Shown here piece after piece: positions 15,501 through 23,996 of a stretch of 64,000 nucleotides of DNA. Under the pieces are notes generated by a model, which saw only the letters and a list, made by a program, of their open reading frames with translations, had not been told where the DNA came from and did no database searches. The position numbers and the translations under genes are program-made. The stretch covers positions 208,838,200 through 208,902,199 of the forward strand of contig CM037876.1 in the NCBI GenBank assembly GCA_021292165.1, read 5' to 3'. Positions within the stretch are counted from its first letter, which is position 1. Each line of letters opens with the position of its first letter. Source of the DNA: Shinisaurus crocodilurus (taxonomy: Eukaryota; Chordata; Lepidosauria; Squamata; Shinisauridae).

Positions 15501-17417
15501 CCCCTCCTCTGTAGCACCAGATCTCCATCCTTCCATCTACCAAACCTATTTCTTACTCAGTATGGGAAAAAAATCCTGGCATTCAGATGCCATTTGTAGG
15601 AAAATGCTTCCACTTATTTACATATATGCCCATTTATTTATATTTCCATGTGCAAGGGAAAAGAGAGAGGAAAGCATTCCAAACCCTCAAATATTTGACA
15701 GAGGAAAGTAAGTATATCTGTTTCAAGGGGAAGAAGCAAACAGGCCCAGTTTGTTTATTTATTAAATTATTGGATTTATTAAATTCTTCATAAAATGAAC
15801 TAATGCTGCAATCCTATACATACCCATTGAATTCAGTGGGACTTACTTCTGAGTAGACATGCACAGAATAGCAATCTCTGCATTGCCAAACTTCTGTGGG
15901 TGTGACACTACTGTGCCACACTGAAGATGTTCTGAAACATGCACTATTCAGAAGTAAGCCCCATTGAATTTAATGGAACTTACTCCTGGGTAAGTGAGTA
16001 TAAGAATTGCAGCCTAAGTGGGTTCTATTCCATGAAATCTTATGCCACAATCAGTTTTTCAAAGTGACACATCACCGTGTTGTTTTTGCAACCAACTAAG
16101 CATGGCTAACCCTCTGGAGGCAAATTCTTATTATTGTCCATCTCATGCCTTAGGGCGTGATCCTATGCATGTTTAGATGGGGGGGGAAGTCCTACAACTC
16201 CCAGCATGCCCCAGCAAGTCATGCTGGCTGGGGAATGATGGGAGTTATAGGACTTCTTTCTATCTGAACATACATAGGATTGTGTCCTTATATGCTAACA
16301 GAATTTCAATGCAAAGTAAGTAAGGGTTGGCCAAGCTTCCAGATTCGGTCCCCAAATTAGACAGGCATTCCTGTGAGTAGTACTCAAAACTGATAAAGGT
16401 TCGTAAGGTTGTCTAGAGCAGACACTTTAGAGAAAGCTCCTGTACCTTTAAGAGTCAACTCACAGAAGGCAGATTTTTGCCAGGTGCAGCTTTTCCCATC
16501 ACAGGACCGCCATGGTGTGTGTGAGATAGACTGAGTTCAGACAACATGATAGCCCATATTCAAGGGTTGAGTATGTGTTATCATTGAACCATTGGTTGTT
16601 GTTGAAATGTGGGTTATCGTATTGTCTGAACCCAGCCAAAATAACAAAACAAAACCCAGCCAAAATAACAAAACCCACAGTTCACAACCCAACAACAAAC
16701 CACGGGTTGTTCATGGTTAAGAAACCATGGTTTGTTATGGCAGCTGGGTTCAGACAACATGATAACTGACATTTCAACAACAACCCATGGTTCAACAACA
16801 GCAACCCAGACTCAACCCTTGAGTTTGGGTTATCGCATTGTCTGAACCCAGTCAGAGACTTCTCCAGGTGGAATTTTCCTCTCTGTGCTACAATTCTTAT
16901 AGGTACAGGGACCCACCCAAGTCTGGTCCAGGGCAGATGTCCTTAGGTTGATGTGACAGCCAGGTAAGCTTCACTAGCCTGTACGCCTAATAAGAAAAAG
17001 GACTTTTCAGTTGGGAGGGTATGAAATTCCAACCCCATTTTTCAAAGCACGCCGCAGCGTCGCGAAGAGCCATCCAGCTACACCCACCCACCCACCACTC
17101 CTTACCTTGCCTGGCCGAGGGCCGCGCTTGGGGACAGCTGTCCCGCCGCACTCCACGAGATCAGGGCTGCAAAAAAGAGGAGCCGACCTGAGCGAGGGAG
17201 AAGGCACGACACCCCCCCCCCCCCGGCTTCCCTCCTCATAACCAACCCTTTCCCATACCCCCAAATCAGGCTTGCTTCCCCTCGTCCCACTCCACGCACC
17301 AGAACGCGAGAAAGAAATGCAAACCCCCCCGCCCCGGAAAGCGCGCGCTTTCTGGAACTCACCGTGAGGAATCCAGACGTAAAGAAGCACCTGGGCGCGC
17401 CTGGAGCGCAGCTCCAT
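390..17417 (-). CDS. OTOG: Otogelin, first 12 coding exons (gene continues left of the window)
   Basis: Otogelin is a large secreted, mucin/von Willebrand factor-related glycoprotein of the tectorial membrane and the gels over vestibular sensory cells. The coding exons, in gene order, are 17417-17363, 17166-17106, 15044-14990, 11864-11774, 9247-9155, 8559-8405, 7461-7343, 6638-6433, 5502-5369, 3123-3017, 2259-2150 and 515-390 (1312 nt). Every exon has AG/GT borders and every junction keeps phase. Predicted order: signal peptide (about residues 1-27), a Ser/Thr-rich linker, an EGF-like module with six Cys (84, 92, 98, 104, 106, 116), a vWD domain (about 130-279, opening near HYETFDG and ending in LCGNNN), an E/D/W-rich bridge, a C8 domain (about 329-394) and a TIL domain starting at Cys399. 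OTOG is chosen over OTOGL and mucins because of the EGF plus vWD start and the divergent USH1C neighbour. No frameshift or stop was seen. Confidence 0.93.
572..655. repeat. Foldback transposon, single arm
   Basis: Contains catctgatgaagtggg and ttaagttgtcacaagac, the same words as the right arm of the complete foldback element at 13563-13804. The left arm is absent. Confidence 0.55.
1334..1515. mobile_element. hAT-like MITE, family A
   Basis: Starts ctggttcgcacgacacgata and ends gttgtccgaacccag, imperfect terminal inverted repeats of about 20 bp. Internal words with catgg and cttgtt are also inverted. Related to copies at 9337, 16531, 18067 and 32696. Confidence 0.6.
2150..2259 (-). CDS. OTOG: OTOG coding exon 11 (C8 domain, second half)
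   Basis: The acceptor is atgttttaag and the donor gtatgc; phase 2 in, phase 1 out. It encodes [18 protein letters not shown], the second half of the C8 domain, and ends at a Cys that leads into the TIL exon. A second AG four bases further gives the wrong phase. Confidence 0.9.
2260..3016. other. OTOG intron 10
   Basis: AT-rich intron. A minus-strand frame near 2712-2927 follows an acceptor-like CT tract but matches no OTOG domain. Otherwise nothing recognised. Confidence 0.5.
3017..3123 (-). CDS. OTOG: OTOG coding exon 10 (C8 domain, first half)
   Basis: The acceptor is tctatattttcag and the donor gtaagt; phase 0 in, phase 2 out. It reads [20 protein letters not shown] and then MASCTNDLC, the first four cysteines expected of a C8 domain. 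It was found by reading splice signals on the minus strand, because the open frame is too short to stand out. Confidence 0.92.
3286..3475. repeat. Interspersed repeat, family F
   Basis: Part of a family with words such as gattggaacc, cttcctgcagttccct and cagatttggggt, seen again near 4764, 10655, 26190, 33060 and 53690. It is non-coding, and its class is not recognised. Confidence 0.4.
3525..3850 (+). mobile_element. L2/CR1-type LINE, 3' end
   Basis: The plus strand encodes [20 protein letters not shown] followed by [19 protein letters not shown], the conserved C-terminus of L2/L3-type reverse transcriptases, then an AT-rich 3' UTR ending around the ccagatgggcgatccataaa motif. The element is 5'-truncated and lies in OTOG intron 9, antisense to the gene. 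Confidence 0.75.
3851..4763. other. OTOG intron 9, central part
   Basis: Plus-strand open frames at 4195-4500 have no recognised domain. No exon or named repeat was identified. Confidence 0.4.
4764..4985. repeat. Interspersed repeat, family F
   Basis: Carries the inverted pair aaatctgctcgggagggtt and ccctccagagcagattt around a short loop (about 4852-4893), and opens with a ttggatccaatggtggcc type word. Same family as 3286 and 26190. Confidence 0.5.
5086..5215. repeat. Foldback element with inverted arms
   Basis: Left arm ggcaaccttgtgccttccag, right arm ctggagggtaccaggttgc, with inverted gactacaatactcat and gagagttgtagtc between them. Related pieces are at 46155-46215 and 56705-56835. Non-autonomous. 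Confidence 0.6.
5369..5502 (-). CDS. OTOG: OTOG coding exon 9 (vWD to C8 bridge)
   Basis: The acceptor is cttttccatag and the donor gtaggc; phase 1 in, phase 0 out. It encodes [19 protein letters not shown], the usual acidic bridge after a vWD domain in which the chain must fill a W-containing helix, then a PPCL cysteine before C8. Confidence 0.9.
5503..6432. other. OTOG intron 8
   Basis: Apart from the hAT-type zinc-finger fragment described separately, the intron shows a partial direct repeat: agttacatagttcttgggca and cagccagttcttgggcac about 60 bp apart (5806-5870). Confidence 0.5.
5996..6298 (+). pseudogene. hAT-type transposase fragment, TTF zinc finger
   Basis: The plus-strand frame encodes [20 protein letters not shown], then [19 protein letters not shown] and TFSVSGFNN. 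This is the pattern of the TTF-type zinc finger found near the N-terminus of some hAT transposases and ZMYM-like host genes. The frame stops at 6298 and no catalytic domain follows, so it is a fragment. It lies antisense in OTOG intron 8, 134 bp from exon 8. A host-gene retrocopy is an alternative. Confidence 0.65.
6433..6638 (-). CDS. OTOG: OTOG coding exon 8 (vWD domain end, CGNNN motif)
   Basis: The acceptor is ttgcttcccag and the donor gtgagtg; phase 2 in, phase 1 out. It contains the conserved vWD closing motif LCGNNN at residues 262-267, preceded by the [13 protein letters not shown] segment. This is the longest OTOG exon in the window and the clearest match to the family. Confidence 0.95.
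6639..7342. other. OTOG intron 7
   Basis: The 6735-7120 part is GC-richer and repeat-like (words with ccccaaaatggggcattcc, a small palindrome, and aggctggggctggcat). It resembles unclassified interspersed repeats elsewhere in the window, but class and ends are not clear. Confidence 0.4.
7343..7461 (-). CDS. OTOG: OTOG coding exon 7 (vWD domain, middle)
   Basis: The acceptor is tttttggcag and the donor gtaaat; phase 0 in, phase 2 out. It reads [20 protein letters not shown] and continues with [13 protein letters not shown], the central strands of a vWD domain with two cysteines. Joins exon 8 in frame through a split Gly codon. Confidence 0.92.
7462..8404. other. OTOG intron 6
   Basis: 8178-8310 looks like an arm of a foldback transposon (gatgcctttattaggccaac, then aaaattttgcaagctttc). 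The remainder shows nothing recognised. Confidence 0.45.
8405..8559 (-). CDS. OTOG: OTOG coding exon 6 (start of first vWD domain)
   Basis: The acceptor is a long CT tract ending ctctccccatag and the donor gtaaga; phase 1 in, phase 0 out. It encodes [14 protein letters not shown] followed by [15 protein letters not shown], the hallmark opening of a von Willebrand type D domain. A second AG downstream (after cacaacac) would break the phase with exon 5 and was not used. Confidence 0.93.
8560..9154. other. OTOG intron 5
   Basis: 595 bp, AT-rich, with a short GA run at 8564-8586 that on the minus strand is the polypyrimidine tract of exon 6. Nothing else recognised. Confidence 0.6.
9155..9247 (-). 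CDS. OTOG: OTOG coding exon 5 (EGF-like domain)
   Basis: The acceptor is aaatttag and the donor gtgagt; phase 1 in and out, as is usual for shuffled EGF modules. It reads [15 protein letters not shown] followed by ATGSRCQ, so five Cys here plus one from exon 4 make a six-Cys EGF pattern with the typical C-x-C between Cys4 and Cys5. Confidence 0.92.
   Translation of the reverse strand, partial: VHSHALMEVSVCIGSCVTVVDIMQLDQDVK
9337..9436. mobile_element. hAT-like MITE, family A, degraded
   Basis: Begins gctggttcatatgaaagggtt and ends gcttaattgtccaaaccagg, a weak inverted pair, with ttgttcgtgggttaaac and caagttaacccaagaac inverted inside. Confidence 0.45.
11311..11562. mobile_element. Mariner-like MITE, family B (AT-rich core)
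   Basis: Left end cagtcatgccttggattgag, right end gcaatccaaggcattactgta, flanked by TA as in Tc1/mariner. Long imperfect arms include gagagcataattcg, ttgtattgcaagac and tgctctcaaaccaag. The core is AT-rich. Sister copy at 48421-48670 with the same core. Confidence 0.7.
11774..11864 (-). CDS. OTOG: OTOG coding exon 4 (Ser/Thr-rich linker, first EGF cysteine)
   Basis: The acceptor is ctttctgtacag and the donor gtaagct; it enters in phase 0 and leaves in phase 1. It encodes a Ser/Thr-rich stretch, then a basic RERRFRS patch and the first cysteine (Cys84) of the EGF-like module. The basic patch resembles a proprotein cleavage site, but that is only inference. Confidence 0.85.
12330..12610 (+). 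mobile_element. LINE 3' end, degraded
   Basis: The run from cctctccaagaggccaggaa through a T-rich tail to gtcatcacccagggca resembles the 3' UTR of the LINE at 3525-3850, including the cgcccagggtggc type end. It is older and has no reading frame left. Confidence 0.5.
13563..13804. mobile_element. Foldback DNA transposon, complete
   Basis: Two inverted arms of about 115 bp: left arm with gactcttgtggcatctta and aatttattctgtcataagc, right arm with gcatatgtcagaataaatt and aaggtgccacaagactct; loop near 13680-13725 with cttcatcagatgcat and gcgtctgatgaagtgg. No coding sequence. Single-arm relatives at 572, 40555 and 41610. Confidence 0.75.
14990..15044 (-). CDS. OTOG: OTOG coding exon 3 (linker)
   Basis: The acceptor is cctccctag and the donor gtaaggc. 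It joins exon 2 in phase 2 and ends in phase 0, reading [18 protein letters not shown] after the split Arg codon. It is a polar, Gly/Ser-rich linker of low complexity without a known domain. It is included because it is the only exon-like segment in this 5-kb stretch that reconciles the phases of exons 2 and 4. Confidence 0.7.
15808..16017. repeat. Palindromic repeat, family D, multiple units
   Basis: Inverted words gcaatcctatacatacccat and ttcagtgggacttacttctg, then gtaagccccattgaatttaa. Such units occur at 18363, 18575, 38025, 40206, 51937 and 62212. They are short MITE-like palindromes that carry no gene. Confidence 0.55.
16152..16290. mobile_element. Palindromic MITE, family C
   Basis: Nearly perfect hairpin: left arm gatcctatgcatgtttagat and agtcctacaactcccagcat, right arm gatgggagttataggacttc and aacatacataggattgtgtc. 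Further copies at 21373, 42581, 43766, 46628, 51355 and 60232. Confidence 0.75.
16531..16851. mobile_element. hAT-like MITE pair, family A
   Basis: Two copies in a row: 16531-16635 (ctgagttcagacaacatgat to tattgtctgaacccag) and 16744-16851 (ctgggttcagacaacatgat to gcattgtctgaacccag). Between them are further inverted words with aaccatgg and ccacgggttg. They lie 255 bp downstream of OTOG exon 2. Confidence 0.75.
17106..17166 (-). CDS. OTOG: OTOG coding exon 2 (signal peptide part 2)
   Basis: The acceptor is a T-rich tract ending tttttgcag and the donor is gtaagg. It is entered in phase 1 and left in phase 2, and reads [20 protein letters not shown]. It completes the hydrophobic core begun in exon 1; cleavage probably falls near SAAG-QLS. 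Intron 1 is only 196 bp and GC-rich. The residues are poorly conserved, so support rests on splice sites, phase and the signal-peptide shape. Confidence 0.75.
17363..17417 (-). CDS. OTOG: OTOG coding exon 1 (start codon, signal peptide part 1)
   Basis: The ATG is at 17417-17415 and is followed by 18 codons, [18 protein letters not shown], then one base and a gtgagt donor. The charged start followed by a hydrophobic run suits a signal peptide. The Kozak context is mixed (C at -3, G at +4). The upstream in-frame reading has only a GTG at 17489, so this ATG is the first plausible start. The 5' untranslated part was not delimited. Confidence 0.8.
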
Positions 17418-18066
17418 CTGGGCGTAGCGACTGGCGGGCTCTGAGGCGGCCGCTGGAGCCTGTGAGGAGGAAGGCGACCACTCCCTCACCTGTGCCTAGG
17501 GAGCGTCTCCGCGCCAGGGAGCACGAGCGAGGCACTGCTGGCCAGTGGAGGACCAAGGGGTGGACCCACCGCTTGGCTCGCTTCGCCTCGCTCGCGTACC
17601 AAACTTTCCTTCGGCGGCGGCCGCGGCAGCAACGACAGCCAGCCTTGGCACTGGGGAGGGGACGCCTCCCGTGATTAGCATAATTTAGACCCCCCTCAGG
17701 AGGCGCCGTCCCCCTGCTGCCCTTTGCAGAGGCGTCTCAAGAAAACCACCTCGTCGAGACAATCTGATCTGGGAATTTCTGCTTGTGACCCTCTCCTCAG
17801 TTTATCCAGTAGTGGGAAAGAACCAAGCGGCCTCCTAATCAATTGCCAAGTAAACAGTCCGGTTTTCCTTGTGGGATTCACTGATATCGGTTCTCTTTAG
17901 CATCGCTAAGAGGTGCTCTGCGCACCACTGTGCTATTCACGTTTACTCAAGCAAGAAGGAAACATCCCAGAGTTCAACTTTAGCGTAGTCTTTCTCTCAG
18001 GGAAGTGGGCAATGGATTGTAGTCTTTTACCCCAAGCCTATGAACATCTGAGGAAGATCCTACTGA

Positions 18067-18357
18067 CTGGGTTCAGACAACACGATAACCCACACTCAAG
18101 GGTTGAGTGTGGGTTGTTGTTATCGTGTTGTCTGAACCCAGCTGAGACAACAAACCATGGTGAACAACCCACAGTTCACAATCTGACAACAAACCATAGG
18201 TTCTCTTCATGGGTTGTTTGTGGTTAGCAAGGCATGGCTTGTTATCTCTGCTGGGTTCAGACAACATGATAACCCATGGTTCACCAACAACCCACAGTTC
18301 AACAACAACCCACACTCAACCCATACTCAAACCTTGAGTGTGGGTTGTCTGAACCCA
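18067..18357. mobile_element. hAT-like MITE pair, family A
   Basis: 18067-18141 and 18250-18357 each run from ctgggttcagacaacac/atg to gtgttgtctgaaccca, with inner inverted cactcaaggg and ttgagtgtgggtt. This mirrors the pair at 16531-16851 on the other side of the OTOG CpG block. Confidence 0.75.
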
Positions 18358-18754
18358 ATCACTGAAGTTCACTGGGCTGTACTCAGAAGTGAATACGATA
18401 GGGTTGCAGCCTAAACAAGCATAGTTGAACACAGTGGGACTTATTTCTGAGTAAACATAAATAGGATCAGCCTGGTAAATATGCGTCTGAGCCCATCCTG
18501 TGTTGTTTGTGCCACATGTGAATATTATGCAGAATGTATTTGTGATACAGAACAATGGGGAAACAAAGCTGCTTTACAGTGCAATCCCATATGCATCTAC
18601 ACAGAAGTAAGTGCTACTGAGTCAAATGAGACTTTCTCCCAGGTAAATGTGTATAGGATCGCAGCCTTAAGGGCCATAACTAGATGTTGTGTGCTATGTA
18701 CCACTGCTGACTCACTTTTCCCCAGTAAAGTGTAGTAAAAGAAACACGAAAATA

Positions 18755-18985
18755 TTGATTTATTTATTTAATTTCTACCCCGCCTTTTTTCCTGCAAGGA
18801 ACCCAAGGTGGCTTACATAATCTTCCTCCTCCTCTCCATTTTATCCTCACAACTGTGAGGTAGGTTAGGCTGAGAGTCAGTGACTGGCCCAAAGTCACCC
18901 AGTGAGTTTCATGGCTAAGCGGGGACTAGAACCCATGACATTCAGCATTTGCCTCTTTACTTAGGCCCACTAGTGGAAATTCCTA
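18755..18985 (-). mobile_element. tRNA-derived SINE, minus strand
   Basis: Read on the minus strand it has a B-box-like gggttctagtccccgc, then actcactgggtgactttggg, the core gtgaggataaaatggagag, and a tail aggcggggtagaaattaaat with (AAT) units. It is the same family as the complete plus-strand copy at 37499-37730. Confidence 0.75.
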
Positions 18986-19033
18986 AAAGTGGCCTAATAC
19001 AGATGTAAAACCTACATTGACAAGAAAATATAT

Positions 19034-20880
19034 TTGATTCCTGCTGGGATGGGAATTCCAGATGGGATTCCTGCTGAAATCTTTAAAGAAGGGGGCCCCG
19101 AACTTGTACAACATCTTCATAAACTCATCGAAAAAATCTGGATAAGAGAAGAGATCCCAGAAGACTTCAGGGATGCCATAATTATCACCCTCTTTAAGAA
19201 GGGTGATAGAACAGACTGTGGAAACTATCGGGGCATTTCTCTCTTAGCAACCGCAGGTAAAATATTTGCTAGGATTCTCGCAAACCGTCTTCTATCTATT
19301 TCAGAAGAGATCCTCCCTGAAACTCAATATGGTTTCCGCCCCTCTAGAGGGACAGTAGACATGATTTTTACTGCACGTCAGCTCCAAGAAAAATGCCGGG
19401 AGCAAAATCAACCCCTTTATATGGCATTTATTGATCTGGCTAAGGCCTTTGATACTGTAGACCGTACAGCTCTCTGGACTATCCTTATGAAAATTGGATG
19501 CCCCAATAAATTTGTGAATATCTTGCGACTTCTCCATGACAACATGACGGCAACAGTTTTGGACAACAACGGCTCTCATGGTGCTCCATTTAAAGTGGGA
19601 TCAGGTGTTAAACAGGGATGTGTTATCGCCCCAACATTATTTGCCATTTTCATCGCCATGGTTTTACATCTTGTCAAGGGGAAACTTCCCACCGGTGTGG
19701 GAATTATATATCGAACAGATGGAAAGCTTTTTAATCTCAGCAGGCTGAAAGCAAAAAGTAAGGTAATTACAACCTCCGTTGTGGAACTTCAGTATGCTGA
19801 TGATAATGTGGTCTCCGCACATTCAGAGGATGATCTCCAAACTATCCTAAATGCTTTTGCAGAAGCATACGAAAAACTTGGTCTCTCACTTAACATCAAA
19901 AAACCAAAGTGCTTCATCAGCAAGTGCAAGCCAATCCTTTGGTGATGCCATCTATCCAGCTTGGCGGGACAATACTGGAAAATGTCGATCATTTTCTCTA
20001 TCTTGGCAGCTATCTTTCTGTTACAGCTAACATCGACAGTGAAATCCAGCATCGTCTGAGCTCCGCAAGTGCCGCATTTTCTCGAATGAAACATAGAGTG
20101 TTCGAGGATCGGGATATTTGTAAGAAGACCAAAACACTGGTTTATGAAGCCATTGTATTATCAACTTTATTGTATGCCTGCGAAACATGGACTATCTATA
20201 AACGTCACTTCCACCTCCTTGAAAGGTTTCATCAACGTTGCCTCCGGAAAATCCTGCAAATTACTTGGGAAGATAGGCGAACAAATGTCAGTGTACTGGA
20301 AGAAGCAAAGACTACTAGCATTGAAAAAATGATCCTTCAACGCCAACTTCAGTGGACCGGTCATGTTGTTCGAATGCCTGACTGCCGTCTCCCAAAGCAG
20401 TTACTTTACTCCCAACTCAAGGATGGAAAGCGGAATATCGGTGGTCAATATAAGAGGTTTAAAGATGTTCATAAGGCTAATCTAAAAAAATGCAATATAA
20501 ACATCGAAAACTGGGAAGCTCTGGCCCATGAACGATCTAAATGGAGGTTGGCCTTTCACAAAGGTTCCATGGACTTTGAAGAAGCCCGAGTGCAAGGTGA
20601 AAGGGAGAAACGTGCTAAGCGAAAAGCAGTCAATATCTTAGATCTTAAGTAACCTATGTCCTCACTGTGAGGTAGCTTGGGATCTGAATGGCTCAAGTCA
20701 GGACCATCGCTAGAGTTTCAATCTTCGAATTTCCTCTTTATCCAAGAATCATGCGTATACGATGTGATCGGATGATGATATTTGATTTACGAGAACGCTC
20801 ACTGATGACACTAAAAAGCACCTTTTTCGAGCCTTGTCATGCTATCTGTGACGGTGATATGCTGTAATGGTGTTAACGTG
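19034..20880 (+). mobile_element. RTE/RTEX-type non-LTR retrotransposon, 5'-truncated and broken
   Basis: The plus strand carries the reverse transcriptase of a non-LTR element. Box A is near 19428-19465 (AFIDLAKAFDTVDR), box B near 19600-19640 (GVKQGCVIAPTLF), and the catalytic YADD near 19790-19805 (LQYADDN). The C-terminal half reads LLYACETWTIYKR, LQWTGHVVRMPDCRLPK, and a basic end. The element lacks its endonuclease and starts in the middle of the RT (about 19050). A frameshift near 19905-19915 separates two frames (to 19945 and from 19909), and another shift near 20650 separates a CPHC-type zinc motif from the end. It is dead. Clade assignment is by memory of similar proteins; the 3' border is approximate. 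Confidence 0.82.
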
Positions 20881-20887
20881 AATAGAA

Positions 20888-21172
20888 GGACTGGCCCTGC
20901 CATTTGACAAAGTGAGGTGGTCACTTGAGGCAGCAGCAGTTGCTGGGCCTGGGAGGTGGCAACAAGATGTTGATGAGATTTGTATGCCATGCAGCCTTCC
21001 CTGCAACCACTAAACTAGCCTGCTGCCTTTAGGCGCAGTGGAGGATGGTGTCCCATCATTAGTGTTGAATAAAGACTCAACTGCCAGTTCAGTTGACTTT
21101 TGTACATGGAATGGGAGGGGGCACCATCTTGTTCTTCATCTGAGGCAGCAAAATGTCTTGGGCAAGCCCTGA
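20888..21172. mobile_element. hAT-like MITE, family G
   Basis: Left end ctggccctgccatttgac, right end gtcttgggcaagccctg, with inner inverted cttgaggcagcagca and tctgaggcagcaaaat. It directly follows the retrotransposon. A truncated relative is at 52678-52760. Confidence 0.6.
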
Positions 21173-21372
21173 TTAGTGGAAGAGAGCTATTAAATGCAAT
21201 GTACATTTTGACCTACATGAAGGTTTTACATTCACACTGCAAACTGATTCAATTTAATTTGAAAATGGCTTTAAAATGGCAACTCTTCCTATTTTACATT
21301 AATAACCGCATGTGTATGAATGATGTGTGAGAATTACAAAGGTATTTTTAGTGTAGTGTATGAAAATTATCT

Positions 21373-21492
21373 AAAGGCGCAATCCTATGCATGTTTAGAC
21401 AGAAAAATGTCCTACAACTCCAAGCATTCCCCAGCCCTTGGAGTTGTAGGACATTTTTCTGTCTAAACAATGCATAGGCATTGCACCCTAAG
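21373..21492. mobile_element. Palindromic MITE, family C
   Basis: A short perfect hairpin: aatcctatgcatgtttagac with gtcctacaactccaagcatt, then the inverse ccttggagttgtaggacatt and gtctaaacaatgcatagg. Confidence 0.78.
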
Positions 21493-21729
21493 AGACTGAA
21501 AACTGGACCTTGATAACATATTGTGGTATTCCACTCCTGTGGTCCATAAACACCAGTGCTTCAACCAGCACCTAACCACATGGCCAGCAGAACCAACTTG
21601 GGCTACACAGCTTGGATGTCTGCTTTACAGGAATTGTGACAGGAGGAAAAGTATATTAGCCTCATATACCTACTGCCGCCCATTTCAAACTAGCCTACAA
21701 AATACTCTTCTTTCTATATTGCCCGGTAT

Positions 21730-21992
21730 ACAATAATACCTTGGATTGCAAGTAACTTGGTCTGAGAGCGTTTTGCAAGACAAGCAATTTTTTAAAATAA
21801 ATTTTGACTTGATAAACAAGCGACGTCTTGCAATACAAGCAGTAGGGATGTAACCGCTCGCCTCGAGCAGGCGTAGCAGGCCAAAATCATCCCGGCTCAT
21901 GCCCGCCAGAGACTCGCTTTGATATAAGAGTGTTTTGGATTACAAACACGGTTCTGGAACGAATTATGCTTGCAATCCAAGGTATTACTGTA
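21730..21992. mobile_element. Mariner-like MITE, family B (GC-rich core)
   Basis: TA-flanked ends caataataccttggattgca and tgcaatccaaggtattactg. The inner 85 bp is GC-rich (gggatgtaaccgctcgcc, gcccgccagagactcgc), unlike the copy at 11311. The copy at 26891 has the same core in the opposite orientation. Confidence 0.75.
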
Positions 21993-23996
21993 TACTGCAC
22001 AAAAGCTGGTCATCATTTGCCAAAGATAGCAATGACTTTTTTTCTTCTGAACAAAATATTGTAAATTCTTGTATCTCGACTAAGAGGAGTTTAGGCTGGG
22101 TTCGTATGCCCACTTTACTCAATGGGTAGACATGTGTAGGATTGCACTGTGACTCTCCAAGGAGATAAATACATAACTGCCTCATTTTTAAAAAAAACTA
22201 CATGAAATATCTAAAACCTGTCCTCTGGAGAGGCAGCTATATCCTACTCTGCACTGCAATTATCCATACATTCAAAACTGTGATTGAATTTTAGTGGTTT
22301 CAGTTGGGAACCCTTCCAAATCTGCAAAACTTTGTCAATATTAATTTTAATAGCCCCTGATATAGGTGTGTTTTTATTTATTTTTTAAAAAAAACATTTT
22401 ATTTTATTTACATTTCTTCATCACCCAATAGATAAAGCTGTCTGCAGTTCACAAAGGTTTTAGGATTAAAAACTATAATCCTTAAAGATTTCTGAGTTTA
22501 CTTCCTCTCATTATTTAAATGAAGAAATATTTCTAACTTATTTCCCTATTTCCTACCTTTTGCTCCTCTTTTGCCTTCCTAATCTTCTTTTATTTCTAGC
22601 CTTCCTTATTCTGTGTGCATTTTCTCTTCTTTTTTATCTCCTCTCCTTTTCTCCTCCTTTCTCTGCCATCTGCCATACTTTCTCTCTCACACACCCCTGT
22701 CTCCCTTACTTCATCCTTCAGCTATCTCATAACAGAAACTTTAAAAGTTGCCAGTGCCAGGTGAGAAATTGTCTCAGATGAAAAGAGTCTCTTTTCTGAC
22801 TGCTTTAGGAAGTCTGTTAACAGTAAGTAATTAAAAAGATCTCATTCCCCTCTTTGTAATTAGTCCCCATGTATTGTATTTCCAGCTGTAACAAGTGATT
22901 CATTTCAGTAAGAATGATGACACAGCAATGACATCTGCACGAAGAACTCTTGTCTTCCTGTAAGTACCAAAGGGAAAATCAAAATTATAAAAGAGGGTGG
23001 CTTCCCTTCTATCCCCAATATTTATTTCTGCCCCCTGAAAGATTTAACTTCTTCTACAGCATTTACACCATAATAGATACGTGGAAGATACATTATAGAT
23101 TTCCTGTTTTCTAAAACTTGATTATCCAAATCTCACTAGTAATCAACATTTACTCTGTGGATAATCTTAATTTCTCAGGCTGAATGTAGAGGGAGGGCAG
23201 CTGCCAATACATCTGGAGCAACTAGCTAGCAGTTAGAGTAGGGGGGAGGGTTCACATTTTCCTGGCAACATGTCATAGGCTGACTGATGAGAAAACACTG
23301 TTTTCCTGCAACCAACTGATCTGCTGGTTGGGAAAAGTACCGTACGTATATCTGAACTGAGAGATTACTTCTTTGTGATAAGAACTGAGATATTTCATTT
23401 CCATGCACAATTTTAAAAATATCAGTGTGATTGTGTAGGCTTCTGATTCTCAATTACATCTTTTAAAAGACAGGCATATTTATTATGCATATACTTTGCC
23501 TGCAATCCAGTGTAATTATGTATGGTTCAATTCAATGGGACAGCACATGCAACAGGTTTTTAACATTTGTTTTTAAAGTGTTGCATAAAGAAATCAGTCT
23601 GTGCGTATAGACTTTTGTTTTTGTGCACAGACTGCCTCTTGCTGGTCCAGGGTGTTTGTATTCCTTAATTACAGGGAGACATTAATATTTCTATCTCAGA
23701 TCATGGCCATTCTCCAGACAAATCCAGTATTATCTATGTTAATGCCTAAGGGCCAGCACATGTAAGAGAAAAACTCATCCAATCTAAGCTGCTAATATAC
23801 CACCTTTAAAAAACAAATCAACCATTAATGTAAGATAGCTTTTATCAAAAGTGCATACATACCTACTTAATATTTGTCAGGAATTCCCACAAAGCTTTAA
23901 CGGACAACAGAATTTCAGCAGACTTTCCATATGCTGCTTGGCTCTGTGATAGCCTCTGTTATGAAGAAAACTTCATGACTCATATTTTAACTCTAA
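21993..23996. other. Intergenic stretch without genes
   Basis: AT-rich with a pyrimidine-rich run at 22555-22735 and scattered homopolymers. No gene, exon or named repeat recognised. Confidence 0.5.

Larger units (their letters stand above)
15045..17105. other. OTOG intron 2
   Basis: Holds several small palindromic repeats (15808-16017, 16152-16290, 16531-16851). 15100-15800 is AT-rich with nothing recognised. Confidence 0.6.
17040..17690. promoter_or_regulatory. CpG-rich region around OTOG exons 1-2
   Basis: This block is much richer in G+C and CpG than its flanks, and it covers the first two OTOG exons and about 270 bp upstream of the start codon. It ends near 17690, where AT-richer sequence resumes. 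I see no clear TATA box. A CpG-island type promoter for OTOG is the likely reading, but the transcription start is not placed. Confidence 0.6.
17691..19033. other. Intergenic region upstream of OTOG
   Basis: Contains the family A MITE pair (18067-18357), two family D units (18363-18475 and 18575-18668) and a minus-oriented SINE (18755-18985). No gene seen. Confidence 0.6.

Noticed and set aside
17418..17489. Longer OTOG N-terminus starting upstream at 17489
   Set aside because: The upstream codon is GTG, not ATG; a short stretch flanked by splice-like signals there would make a non-physiological 33-bp intron.
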